From: Prevotella sp.
Lineage (GTDB): Bacteria; Bacteroidota; Bacteroidia; Bacteroidales; Bacteroidaceae
Length of the DNA stretch: 64,000 nt
Assembly: GCA_017557405.1 (NCBI GenBank)
Contig: JAFYYV010000006.1
Coordinates: 1 to 64,000 of the forward strand
Reading direction: 5' to 3'
The position numbers and the translations under genes were made by a program. Below, in pieces: positions 9,403 through 18,123 of this stretch. Under the pieces are notes generated by a model. That model saw only the letters and a program-made list of their open reading frames with translations. It was not told the origin of the DNA and did no database searches. Numbering within the stretch: the stretch's first letter is position 1; the number at the start of each line of letters is the position of its first letter.

Positions 9403-9764
9403 AATTCTGAATTTTGGTGCCCCGAGAAGGCCAACGTTTTGAAAAATTTCTTCCTCGTGGGCAAATACGCGAGTTTTGAGCGTTTTCGGAAATCGTTGAT
9501 AATCAGAAGTTTCTGTTTTCTTTACATTTTATAGCGTTGTCAAAGCTATGCAATGAGGTGGTCAAATGTATGGAATGAGGTTGTCATAGCTATGCTTTGA
9601 GGGCGTCAGATGCCACATGTAAGCGGGTCAAAGCATATCTTTGAGCGCCTCAGGTGCCACATGTGACAATTCTGGGTGTAGAAAATGAGGAAAATGGAGC
9701 GGAAAAGTCGTTTTCTCACTCGTTTTTCTTCTCTAGATTGAACAGAAAAGTCGACAAGATTTTG
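9403..9764 (+). repeat. Dispersed 22-nt-array element, copy 1
   Basis: This non-coding block recurs at 40664-41015 and, inverted, at 56154-56570. It opens with AATTCTGAATTTTGG and GAGCGTTTTCGGAAAT. It then holds six contiguous 22-nt units (9536-9667), most with the core TCA-N11-TGA. It closes with about 95 bases ending in CTAGATTGAACAGAAAAGT and GACAA. The units have no spacers between them. It lies between the M6 protease and the promoter of the next operon. Confidence 0.85.
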
Positions 9765-9852
9765 TAAATATAAATACTAGGTTTTTATTATTCCGCCACC
9801 TGGATTCATGTCGCATGGGTAGACCAACCTCACCACAAATATTCACGATTGT

Positions 9853-9883
9853 TTTGTCGTCTCAAAGATTCTATGTAACTTTG
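9853..9883 (+). promoter_or_regulatory. Promoter of the hydrolase/BspA operon
   Basis: TTTG (9853-9856), a 19-base spacer, then TAACTTTG (9876-9883), an exact match to the Bacteroidetes consensus. It lies 64 bases before the first ATG of the operon. Confidence 0.8.
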
Positions 9884-9947
9884 CAGCAAAGTTAGCGATA
9901 CGGCAGATAATAGCAAAAAACTGCTTATATTCCAACTCAACGAGATT

Positions 9948-11681
9948 ATGAACAAGCAAGTTAATTCAAATATCACCATGAAGATTAATTCTATGAAGAG
10001 AGAGCGGATTCACGCTCGCCTTTTATGCAAAACAGCATTATTGGCAGTCGTCCTAATGGCTGCTAGGAGCGCACAGGGTCAGGAATTTGCCCTCGACCCA
10101 TCGCAGCCAGTCAGCGTTGCCGACGTTGAGGTGACGGCTGTCAACTATGCATTTTTTGACAACGATTCCATCCACGTTGTCAGTCCCGACAAGGTTCGTC
10201 AGGCACGGGCACCCCGACGTGTCAGTGCCAATGAGCTGCAATGGCAGGGATGGGCTGAGGCTCCTTCTGCCAAGTTGTATTCCTATAACTATCCTTCGGT
10301 GGATGCCGACGGCAATCGGGTGACGCTTTCGTCGCTGATGGCTGTTCCCACCAAGATGGTGATTGACGGAGTGGCAGCCAAGCCTAACAATCTCATCATT
10401 GGCTGTCATGTCACTATCACGAGCAACTTTGAGTGTCCAACGGACTACAATCAAAACGGCTCGTTCCAGTCTGATATAGGCATGCAAATATGTTATACAC
10501 GTTATGACTATTTCCGTCAGCCTTGCTGTCTGGTCATCATGCCCGACTACGAGGGCTACGGCGTATCCAAGAATCGCGCCCATCCTTACCTCTATCAGGA
10601 GTTGACAGCGCGTCAGGTGGTGGATGGCGTGCGCTACGGATTGGCTCTCTTTGAAGCCAATGTTGATAATGGCGATGGTGCAGATCTTGCACGCTTTGAG
10701 GATAACTGGAAGAGCGTCTGCGTAGGCTACTCGCAGGGTGGTTCCGTGGCGTTGGCCACACACCGTTTCATCGAGGAGAACGGCTTGTCGTCGGAACTCC
10801 ACTTTGCTGGTTCCGTTTGTGGCGATGGTCCCTACGATCCGATAGAACACCTTCGCTATTATATGCAGGACAATGGCGAGACCTACGACGGCACCAATAA
10901 GACCGAGCATCAGAAGGAGACCGTCTCGATGCCTATTGTCATGCCGCTGATCCTGAAGGGCATGTGCGACCGCAACCCCTTCATGCGCCAGCACAAGGTG
11001 AGCGACTACCTGTCGGAGAAGTTCCTCCGTACGGGTGTCATCGACTTCATCAATGCCAAGAGTCAGGGAAAAGATGACCAATACTCTACCGACAGAATCA
11101 ACACGTCGTTCAAGAATATGCGCAAGAATGGCTTGGAGTATGTATATACTGATGAAAATGGTAACCCCCAAAAAGGTTCATACTCAGCCGCAGAGATGCA
11201 GACCATGCTCTATAGGGAGTCTAATGACAATGTACATGGGAAATTATCGGAAATGCTCACCCAGCAGGCTTTTGACTATTTCCGGTCGTTAACCCAAGGG
11301 GCAACCACTCCGTCAGGCCGCGGAGTCATGGAAGACTTGCACCGCGCATTGGCCAGCAACTCGCTGGTGTCGGGATGGACGCCCACCCACCGCATTGGTT
11401 TCTACCATTCCACCTACGACACCGTGGTGCCCTACGCCAACCTGTTGTCGTTCATTCGTAACCAGAACGGGTTGAGCTACTATTTCCACAGCAGAGACCG
11501 CTCGACGGCAGCCGGTGTGAATCCGTCCCATATCGTGGGTGAAGAAGGTCAAGCAGATGTCTATATTTTCGACGATGACTGTAAAAAAGACCACGTGGAT
11601 GGAGGAAAAGAATTCTTTTTCTTTGGGTCTCCCTCGCCCGACTACAGGTTGATCAAATGGGTGTTGGAAGGAAAGAAGTAA
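9948..11681 (+). CDS. Secreted alpha/beta-hydrolase (lipase/peptidase-like)
   Basis: 577 residues from the first ATG; in-frame ATGs at 9978 and 9993 are also possible. The last gives a more compact signal peptide (MKRERIHARLL..., hydrophobic core, SAQGQ). The nucleophile elbow GYSQGG places Ser262 (first-ATG numbering). Downstream, YHSTYDTVVPYAN could supply the acid and NPSHIVGE the histidine. The region preceding the elbow (LVIMPDYEGYGVS, ARQVVDGVRYG) resembles secretory lipases and acylaminoacyl-peptidase-like hydrolases. The substrate is unknown. It is first in an apparent four-gene operon (27 bases to the next start) with surface proteins. Confidence 0.8.
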   Translation: MNKQVNSNITMKINSMKRERIHARLLCKTALLAVVLMAARSAQGQEFALDPSQPVSVADVEVTAVNYAFFDNDSIHVVSPDKVRQARAPRRVSANELQWQGWAEAPSAKLYSYNYPSVDADGNRVTLSSLMAVPTKMVIDGVAAKPNNLIIGCHVTITSNFECPTDYNQNGSFQSDIGMQICYTRYDYFRQPCCLVIMPDYEGYGVSKNRAHPYLYQELTARQVVDGVRYGLALFEANVDNGDGADLARFEDNWKSVCVGYSQGGSVALATHRFIEENGLSSELHFAGSVCGDGPYDPIEHLRYYMQDNGETYDGTNKTEHQKETVSMPIVMPLILKGMCDRNPFMRQHKVSDYLSEKFLRTGVIDFINAKSQGKDDQYSTDRINTSFKNMRKNGLEYVYTDENGNPQKGSYSAAEMQTMLYRESNDNVHGKLSEMLTQQAFDYFRSLTQGATTPSGRGVMEDLHRALASNSLVSGWTPTHRIGFYHSTYDTVVPYANLLSFIRNQNGLSYYFHSRDRSTAAGVNPSHIVGEEGQADVYIFDDDCKKDHVDGGKEFFFFGSPSPDYRLIKWVLEGKK

Positions 11682-11708
11682 ATACAATTTACAATTTACA
11701 ATTGAGAT

Positions 11709-14700
11709 ATGAAACACAATAGAATAATTGCACTATTCCTGGGAGTGTTCTTCGCGTTGACTGCCAGTGCCGACCCTGTGTTAGGCACCGTGAACCTAAA
11801 GAACAACGGCAACGACATCAAGGCAGAGGCACTGATTGACCTCAGCGCACTCACCGTGACGATTGGCAACGGACAGAATGCCTGCATACCACAATATACA
11901 TCGGGAACCATCACCATTCCAGGGAAGATGGAAATCAACGGAACCACCTGCACCGTCGTTGTTGGACAGTTGGCTTTCCGCCTGTGCACCAGTCTGACAG
12001 AGATAGTCATTGAGGAGGGCGTTCACCATATTGGCGACTTCGCCTTCGTGGGCTGCTCCTCACTGAAGAAGGTCACCCTTCCTTCAACACTGTACGGAAT
12101 TGGAAGCGGCGTCTTCGTCAACCTATCGTCGCTGACGGAGGTGGTATGCAATGCCACTGATGCCCCGTGGTGGGGATACAACGACCTTTTTGCCTATGAG
12201 GGAACGGTCGAGGCAACCTCTAAACTCGCCAACCAGCGCACACTCTATGTGCCACGCAACAGTGCCAACAATTATAGGACGAAGAAGTATAATAACACTG
12301 TAGGATGGGAGGATGCCTTCGGACTCATCAGTGAGGCTACCGTTCCTTCCCAAGTGTTGGAAATCTCTACGTTCGCCGAACTGAATAATATCCGGACAGC
12401 AGTGAACAACGGTTCCAACAATTACGGCGACTATACCATTCGCCTCACCGCAGATCTTGTGCAGGAAGGCGACACTCGCTCACAATGGTATTCCTGGGTT
12501 CCCATCGGCACGGCAGAACATCCCTTCATGGGCGTGTTCGACGGTGGCGGGCATGTCATCAAGAACGTCAAGACCTATGGTGCCGAGGACGGCACCAACG
12601 TGGGACTCTTCGGCTACACGGAAGCTGCTTCCATCGGCAACCTGATTCTGCAGAACATCAGTCTGAAAGGTCAGAACAACGTGGGTGTGGTGGTAGGAAC
12701 AGCCGTCAACACCTTGATTCACGACATTCTCGTCTATGACGCATCATCGTCGGAGGGAACTTACTACTGTGTCGAGGCCACCAGCGGCAATGCCGGCGGA
12801 CTGGTGGGCAGCGCCAAGAACACCAATGTTGACAACTGCTATTTCTATGGAAAGGTGAAAGGCGCCACTGCCGTTGGCGGCATTGTGGGCATCAGTCAGG
12901 ACATTGTGGGCATCAGCGACTGCGGCTCGGGCTACTCGGTTGAGTGTTCTGGAAGTGGCGTCGTTGGTGGCATCGTGGGTACAGCCGACAATAGCACCTA
13001 TGTCCTGCGTAGCTATTCGCGAAGCACACTGACCGGCTCGGCAGCCACAAAAGGTGGCATTGTTGGACAGTACACTGCGAGTGGCAATGGCAACGGCATA
13101 GGCAACTGTGCCTACCTTGACGCCAGCACGACACTGCCTATTGCCAATACAAGCGGTGAGGGCAGCTATCAAGAGGCTGGAAATCGCCGGTGCAATGCCA
13201 TTGCCAATATGGAAGCCACGAATCTTCATGACCTGTTGGGCGATGTGCAATGGTATTATTTCAACGACGACATGAACGACTGTCCGATTCCTAAATCGTT
13301 GGCAGAAGGTTTCCTACAGTGGGCAGGTCTCAAGGATGCCGATGGTTTTATATACTCGGCTGTGGGCAACCCCGTCAGCAGCTACACCATCATAGGTTAT
13401 GAAGGAAATGCCACCGAAATCACATTGCCGTCTTCCTTCAAGGACAAAACAGTGCTGAAAGTAGCCAACCATGCTTTTGAAGGAACAGCAGTGACTTCTG
13501 TTATCATCCCCGATGGCATTACCACGATTGACGAGGGCGCCTTTGCCGACTGTGCCGACCTGACGGCCATCTCTTTCGGAGCCTGTGTGAATTCCGACTA
13601 TGATGGCTGGTTGGCTGGATGCACCGCTCTGAGCGATATTAGTGTAGCCGAAGGAAACGCGAAATATACCGTGGAAGACGGTGTGCTCTACAATAAGGAA
13701 AAGACCAGCCTGATACGTTGCAGTACTACCCGAACGGGCACAATTACCTTGTCGGCTGATGTGACGGAGATTGAGCCAGGAGCCTTTGCCAACTGCAACG
13801 ACCTGGCTGTTGTCGATATGCGTGAGACGACTATAGATTGGTGGAGAATCGACCGCCAAATGCCCGACAATCCTTTCTACAAAGCCAGTCGCTATACACT
13901 GATTATATTGAACAATAAAAGCTGGGCTTCAAACAACGTCACTAACGAGCCTAATGTCGTTTACCCCAGTAATAGCAGCAATAGCGACGGTTACAAGTGT
14001 ACGCAGCTGTTGATTACCGACCGCATGGACTTCAATTCTCCAGTGCTTTTTACAGCCCATTCTGCCAGTTACGACCGCGTATTTGCACCTGGCTTCCGCC
14101 TTGTGCAGTCTGACGAGGAGGGTGAGTCAGGGTATGAGTACGCCCCCAGCGGCTACACCTTCTTCCTTCCCGTCAACGTGCAAATACCATACGGCAAGGG
14201 AGCAAAATTGTATGATTTCACAGGCATCACCACCGAGGACGGTGTCACTACCGTTTCATTCACTGAAGTCAATCAACATAGTTCGGGGTATTATGGTAAA
14301 AATGGTCACACAACACTTACATACCCCTATTTCCTTGTGGTGGAAAGCGGCAACGCATTCACCCTCTCCACAACTTCCGCCTCCAGTATCAGTGCAAATA
14401 GCACCGGAGGAAGTAAAAGCCTCGATGGCTACTCCTTCGCGGGAACAACGGTCACCATCCCGAACAGCAAGCTCTACGATGCCGATCAGGCGAAATACAT
14501 TTTGCAAAGCGACGGCAACTGGCATAAAGTGCCAGCGAATCAGCCAAAGGCTTTCGTAAACGCCTTCCGCTGCTACTTCCGCGCCGACACTACCAACCCT
14601 GCAAAAGCACTGGCAACCCACTTTGGCGATGGCGATGCGACTCCAATCAACCAGATGGTCATCCGCACCACCGACGACGACGGCACCCAGCATTACTATG

Positions 14701-14780
14701 ACTTGAACGGCCGCCGTCTCAGCGGCAAGCCTGAGCGGGGACTGTATATCTATGGCGGCAAGACTTACATCAGCAAATAG
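11709..14780 (+). CDS. BspA-like leucine-rich repeat and GLUG-motif surface protein
   Basis: 1,023 residues with a signal peptide (residues 1-21). Residues about 85-140 and again 560-720 are BspA/LRR_5 repeats (IGDFAFVGCSSLKKVTLPSTL; IDEGAFADCADLTAI). Residues about 215-480 form a GLUG-type beta-helix with recurring GGIVG/GGLVG turns. A further beta-rich region follows, then the tail YYDLNGRRLSGKPERGLYIY and GGKTYISK, a Prevotella-type C-terminal sorting signal. Such proteins act as adhesins or substrate-binding surface proteins; here that is inferred from architecture only. The tail suggests T9SS export. Confidence 0.85.
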   Translation: MKHNRIIALFLGVFFALTASADPVLGTVNLKNNGNDIKAEALIDLSALTVTIGNGQNACIPQYTSGTITIPGKMEINGTTCTVVVGQLAFRLCTSLTEIVIEEGVHHIGDFAFVGCSSLKKVTLPSTLYGIGSGVFVNLSSLTEVVCNATDAPWWGYNDLFAYEGTVEATSKLANQRTLYVPRNSANNYRTKKYNNTVGWEDAFGLISEATVPSQVLEISTFAELNNIRTAVNNGSNNYGDYTIRLTADLVQEGDTRSQWYSWVPIGTAEHPFMGVFDGGGHVIKNVKTYGAEDGTNVGLFGYTEAASIGNLILQNISLKGQNNVGVVVGTAVNTLIHDILVYDASSSEGTYYCVEATSGNAGGLVGSAKNTNVDNCYFYGKVKGATAVGGIVGISQDIVGISDCGSGYSVECSGSGVVGGIVGTADNSTYVLRSYSRSTLTGSAATKGGIVGQYTASGNGNGIGNCAYLDASTTLPIANTSGEGSYQEAGNRRCNAIANMEATNLHDLLGDVQWYYFNDDMNDCPIPKSLAEGFLQWAGLKDADGFIYSAVGNPVSSYTIIGYEGNATEITLPSSFKDKTVLKVANHAFEGTAVTSVIIPDGITTIDEGAFADCADLTAISFGACVNSDYDGWLAGCTALSDISVAEGNAKYTVEDGVLYNKEKTSLIRCSTTRTGTITLSADVTEIEPGAFANCNDLAVVDMRETTIDWWRIDRQMPDNPFYKASRYTLIILNNKSWASNNVTNEPNVVYPSNSSNSDGYKCTQLLITDRMDFNSPVLFTAHSASYDRVFAPGFRLVQSDEEGESGYEYAPSGYTFFLPVNVQIPYGKGAKLYDFTGITTEDGVTTVSFTEVNQHSSGYYGKNGHTTLTYPYFLVVESGNAFTLSTTSASSISANSTGGSKSLDGYSFAGTTVTIPNSKLYDADQAKYILQSDGNWHKVPANQPKAFVNAFRCYFRADTTNPAKALATHFGDGDATPINQMVIRTTDDDGTQHYYDLNGRRLSGKPERGLYIYGGKTYISK

Positions 14781-14794
14781 GGGAGGACAAGACA

Positions 14795-15007
14795 ATGAAA
14801 AAGACAATCGATTTGAATCGCTTGCACAAGCAAGAATATATGAAGCCTACGATGAAGTTCGCCAAGATAGAAGACTTGGACATCATCTGTACAAGCCCGG
14901 AAGATGGCAACGCTCTCGTCGATGACCCAGATTGGGAGTGGGATGAAGGCGGTGCTAACGCGAAAAGCCAAGGCGGTTTTAACGTCTGGGACGACTTGAA
15001 CGAATAG
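14795..15007 (+). CDS. Small acidic peptide with C-terminal FNVWD motif
   Basis: 70 residues, or 55 if translation starts at Met16. No signal peptide and no transmembrane segment are visible. From Met16 it reads MKPTMKFAKIEDLDI, then an acidic stretch with VDDP and a C-terminus GGFNVWDDLNE. The same layout (xxPTxKxxx...VDDP...FNVWD) is found in the 56-residue peptide at 32912-33082. It lies 14 bases after the BspA-like gene and 27 bases before the beta-helix gene, so it is almost certainly co-transcribed with both. I do not recognise a named family. It could be a precursor peptide, a small regulator or a component tied to secretion. Confidence 0.75.
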   Translation: MKKTIDLNRLHKQEYMKPTMKFAKIEDLDIICTSPEDGNALVDDPDWEWDEGGANAKSQGGFNVWDDLNE

Positions 15008-15034
15008 TTTTCATAACAAATTATAACTGTAATT

Positions 15035-18025
15035 ATGAAAAAGTCAATTCTAATCATCATCACTCTCCTGTGCGCAGTAGCACAGGGGGCGTGGGCACAG
15101 ACTTGGACTGAAGTGGACTCCAAGGAGACTTTGAACGATGCCATCAACGACGGGGAGCCACTCATCCGCCTCACTGGCGACATCGTGCTGTCGGAATACC
15201 TCTCAATAGGCTACGACACAAACCAGAACCTCAGCTTCGACCAGTCCGTCACCCTCGACCTGAACGGTCACACGCTGAGCCGCAACCTCACGGCGGCCGA
15301 TAGAAACGGCCATGTGATTGAAGTGCATTCCAAAGGCGATCTTATGATCATCGACAGCAGCGACGACCGCAGCGGCACCATTACCGGTGGTTGGGCCAAC
15401 AATGGTGGCGGTATCTGCAACTATGGAACGCTGACACTCCAGGGTGGTATAATCACGGGCTGCAAGGCCTCAGAACAAGGTGGCGGCATTAAGAATAACG
15501 CTGGAGCTACGCTCACTATCATCAGCGGTAGAATAACCGGCAACAGTGCACCGAATGGCGGCGGTATCTATAATACAGAGGGCGGCACAATGACCATAGA
15601 AGGCATTGAGAACGGCACAATGACCAATTTCTGGAGTTCCATCAGTAACAATACCGCCACTGAAGACGGCGGAGGAATCGTGAACCGTGGTACGGCTACC
15701 ATTACAGCTGCGTACATTTCTGGAAATCAGGCTGGGGTAAACGGAGGTGGTATATGGAACAGCGGCAAGCTCAGCATAGCAACGCAATACCTATCTGTTG
15801 AAATCAAGAATAACACCTGCAAGGGTGAAGGCGGCGGCCTCTGGAACAGCGGTACGATCGACATGCAAGGAGTTGTTGTAGTCAAGGACAACCACAACGT
15901 CACCGTTGGAAACATGGACAACAATCTGTTCCTGAAGACCGGCACAAAGATCAATGTCACCGGACAGTTTGCTGGTCTCGCTGAAATCTATGTTTGTTGC
16001 GAAAACTATCAAAAGCAGGTAATAACATCGGGATATCAAAATGCAACACCCTATGCCAACAAATGGATTAAAAGCGATGTAACCGGTTTCAATATACGGT
16101 ATGCGGATTCGGAACTCGAATTCTACCAAACAGCATCTGGAACTCCCATACGCTACATCGACCGCAGTTGGGACGATAGTTCCATGAAGGTTGTGGCAAC
16201 ACAGCGTATAGGATTTGCCCAGAATATTGCAGAAACTTATGACACCAATCTCAGTGGCTTTTATTATGTTAACGCAGATGTTACAACCACCGCAAAACTA
16301 TACGCTTCTGGAGATGTCCATCTCATTCTTTGCGACGGTGCTTCCCTTACAGCCAACTGCCTGATTAACGACGAACACTCCATCTACATCTATGGCCAGA
16401 CTGCCGGAACGGGCCGGTTTACAGCTACTGATTCCGATAGTGGATATCCTGGCATCGGAAGTCATGGGCAGAAAGGCAAGGACATTAACATCTGCGGCGG
16501 TGTGATTACGGTCAAAGGCGCCAACGAATGTGCCGGTATAGGTGGCGGTTATTATAAAGAAGAAGCGCAATTCACGGGCACTCCAGTACATTATCAAAAT
16601 TGTTCAAATATCAACATATACGGCGGTACGGTGAATGCTCAAGGTGGAAAAGGAGCAGCCGGTATTGGTGGTGCGCGTAACAGCGACTATAGCGGAAATG
16701 TCTATATCTATGGCGGCACCGTGAATGCTACGGGTGGCGGTGAACTTTGGTCAATTTTTGTAGACGAAGGGCTTACCTCAGGCGGTGGAGCTGGCATCGG
16801 TGGCGGCGACTACTGCGTTTCTGGCGGTAATATCTATATTAAAGGTGGAACCGTCACCGCGAATGGTGGCTCTGAGGCTGCTGGAATCGGAGTAGGACAG
16901 AACAGCTATAATTCTCAATTTGGTAATCCGAATAATGTTAGAGTCTATATCAGCGGTGGTACTGTAACCGCAACCGGAGGTGACCGTGGTGCCGGCATCG
17001 GTGGCGGTGACGGTGTTTCAGGAAGCCGCGTTGTAATTTCCGGAGGAACGGTCAGAGCCTATGCTGGAGTGGAAGCCGCCGGTATTGGCTCCGGCGAAGG
17101 TGCTGACGACACGCATGGTGGCGTGCTGACAATCTCCGGCGGTTTCGTGGAGGCCTGGGGTAAAGAAGACGGCGCAGGTATCGGCGCAGGAGAGGATGCC
17201 GCTCTGGGTACGGTAAGCATCACAGGTGGCACGCTCATAGCCCACGGAGGTGATGCCAGCAATGCTATCTGCACTCATGACGCCAATGGGACAAATGATC
17301 TGGAAATCGGCAACCAAATAAGACTCCGCATCTCTGAAAACATACTCCCCTATAATGCCCGCGAATGGGCCAACATCCAGACCTATCACGATATCCAGAT
17401 AGAGCCCTGCACCCACAGCAGTGTCACCTACACCGTGAACGGTACCGATATTAATGGCACGCATACCATGCACTGCTCGCACTGCAGTTATAATAGTAAG
17501 CCTGAGACACACACCTTCGAGAATGGTACCTGCACTGTCTGTCATGTCAGTGGCTCCACTAAAACCGTCAGGATTTACCTGCCTGAGGAAGTGGACGAGA
17601 GCTACATAGACGGTCACTATGCCAGCACGCCTATCACTCAGACGCTGGTCACCGGCTCCACCTTCGAACTGCCTGCTCCACCGGACTCTTATCTGCCCAC
17701 TGGTTTTATATTCGCAGGATGGCGTGTCGGCACCCCTGAAGGACTCACTTCCTATTGTGTAGGCGAGAACGAGCAGGTTCTTCAGTCAGGCACCTCGTAC
17801 ACCGTCAATACCGACGTGAGTCTCACAGCCCGCTTCAACCGTATAGGCGATATCAACCTGGACGGCAAGGTGGATATAGCCGACGTTACAACGATGGTGG
17901 ACATCGTGCTCAACAGGGCAACCGACGAGCACAACAATGCCGACCTCAATGGCAACGGCAGTGTGACCATAGAAGATGTGACCATCTTGGTGAACATCAT
18001 CCTCGGCAAGTATGCTGGCAATTAA
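15035..18025 (+). CDS. Exported beta-helix repeat protein with InlB-like and dockerin-like C-terminus
   Basis: 996 residues with a signal peptide (cleavage after AWAQ). Residues about 95-300 contain GGGI-N repeats of the polymorphic outer-membrane-protein or right-handed beta-helix kind. Residues about 480-750 contain a second set built on GAGIGGG and ISGGTV. A CxxC-containing segment (HCSHCSYNS, CTVCHV) follows, then an InlB/Listeria-Bacteroides-like repeat (FIFAGWRVG...VSLTARF). The last 65 residues hold two EF-hand-like dockerin repeats (GDINLDGKVDIADVTTMVDI; ADLNGNGSVTIEDVTILVNI). There is no T9SS-type tail. It is probably a surface protein held through its dockerin-like module, and it is the last gene of the operon. 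Confidence 0.85.
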   Translation: MKKSILIIITLLCAVAQGAWAQTWTEVDSKETLNDAINDGEPLIRLTGDIVLSEYLSIGYDTNQNLSFDQSVTLDLNGHTLSRNLTAADRNGHVIEVHSKGDLMIIDSSDDRSGTITGGWANNGGGICNYGTLTLQGGIITGCKASEQGGGIKNNAGATLTIISGRITGNSAPNGGGIYNTEGGTMTIEGIENGTMTNFWSSISNNTATEDGGGIVNRGTATITAAYISGNQAGVNGGGIWNSGKLSIATQYLSVEIKNNTCKGEGGGLWNSGTIDMQGVVVVKDNHNVTVGNMDNNLFLKTGTKINVTGQFAGLAEIYVCCENYQKQVITSGYQNATPYANKWIKSDVTGFNIRYADSELEFYQTASGTPIRYIDRSWDDSSMKVVATQRIGFAQNIAETYDTNLSGFYYVNADVTTTAKLYASGDVHLILCDGASLTANCLINDEHSIYIYGQTAGTGRFTATDSDSGYPGIGSHGQKGKDINICGGVITVKGANECAGIGGGYYKEEAQFTGTPVHYQNCSNINIYGGTVNAQGGKGAAGIGGARNSDYSGNVYIYGGTVNATGGGELWSIFVDEGLTSGGGAGIGGGDYCVSGGNIYIKGGTVTANGGSEAAGIGVGQNSYNSQFGNPNNVRVYISGGTVTATGGDRGAGIGGGDGVSGSRVVISGGTVRAYAGVEAAGIGSGEGADDTHGGVLTISGGFVEAWGKEDGAGIGAGEDAALGTVSITGGTLIAHGGDASNAICTHDANGTNDLEIGNQIRLRISENILPYNAREWANIQTYHDIQIEPCTHSSVTYTVNGTDINGTHTMHCSHCSYNSKPETHTFENGTCTVCHVSGSTKTVRIYLPEEVDESYIDGHYASTPITQTLVTGSTFELPAPPDSYLPTGFIFAGWRVGTPEGLTSYCVGENEQVLQSGTSYTVNTDVSLTARFNRIGDINLDGKVDIADVTTMVDIVLNRATDEHNNADLNGNGSVTIEDVTILVNIILGKYAGN

Positions 18026-18055
18026 TTAGGTAATAGATTCTTAGTTATTCAAAAC

Positions 18056-18092
18056 AAAGGCCTTCCTCGCTGCGTTGCGTGGAAGGCCTTTT
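18056..18092. terminator. Bidirectional terminator between convergent genes
   Basis: AAAGGCCTTCC and GGAAGGCCTTT form an 11-bp stem. It lies between the beta-helix gene (stop 18025) and clpB (stop 18124), with T-rich flanks on both strands. Confidence 0.75.
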
Positions 18093-18123
18093 GAATCTTC
18101 ATTTTTAATTTAGCCTTTAGGCG

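Noticed and set aside
10053-11171. Minus-strand open frame (372 codons) opposite the alpha/beta hydrolase
   Set aside because: Shadow frame. The plus strand has a signal peptide, a GYSQGG motif and a consensus promoter.
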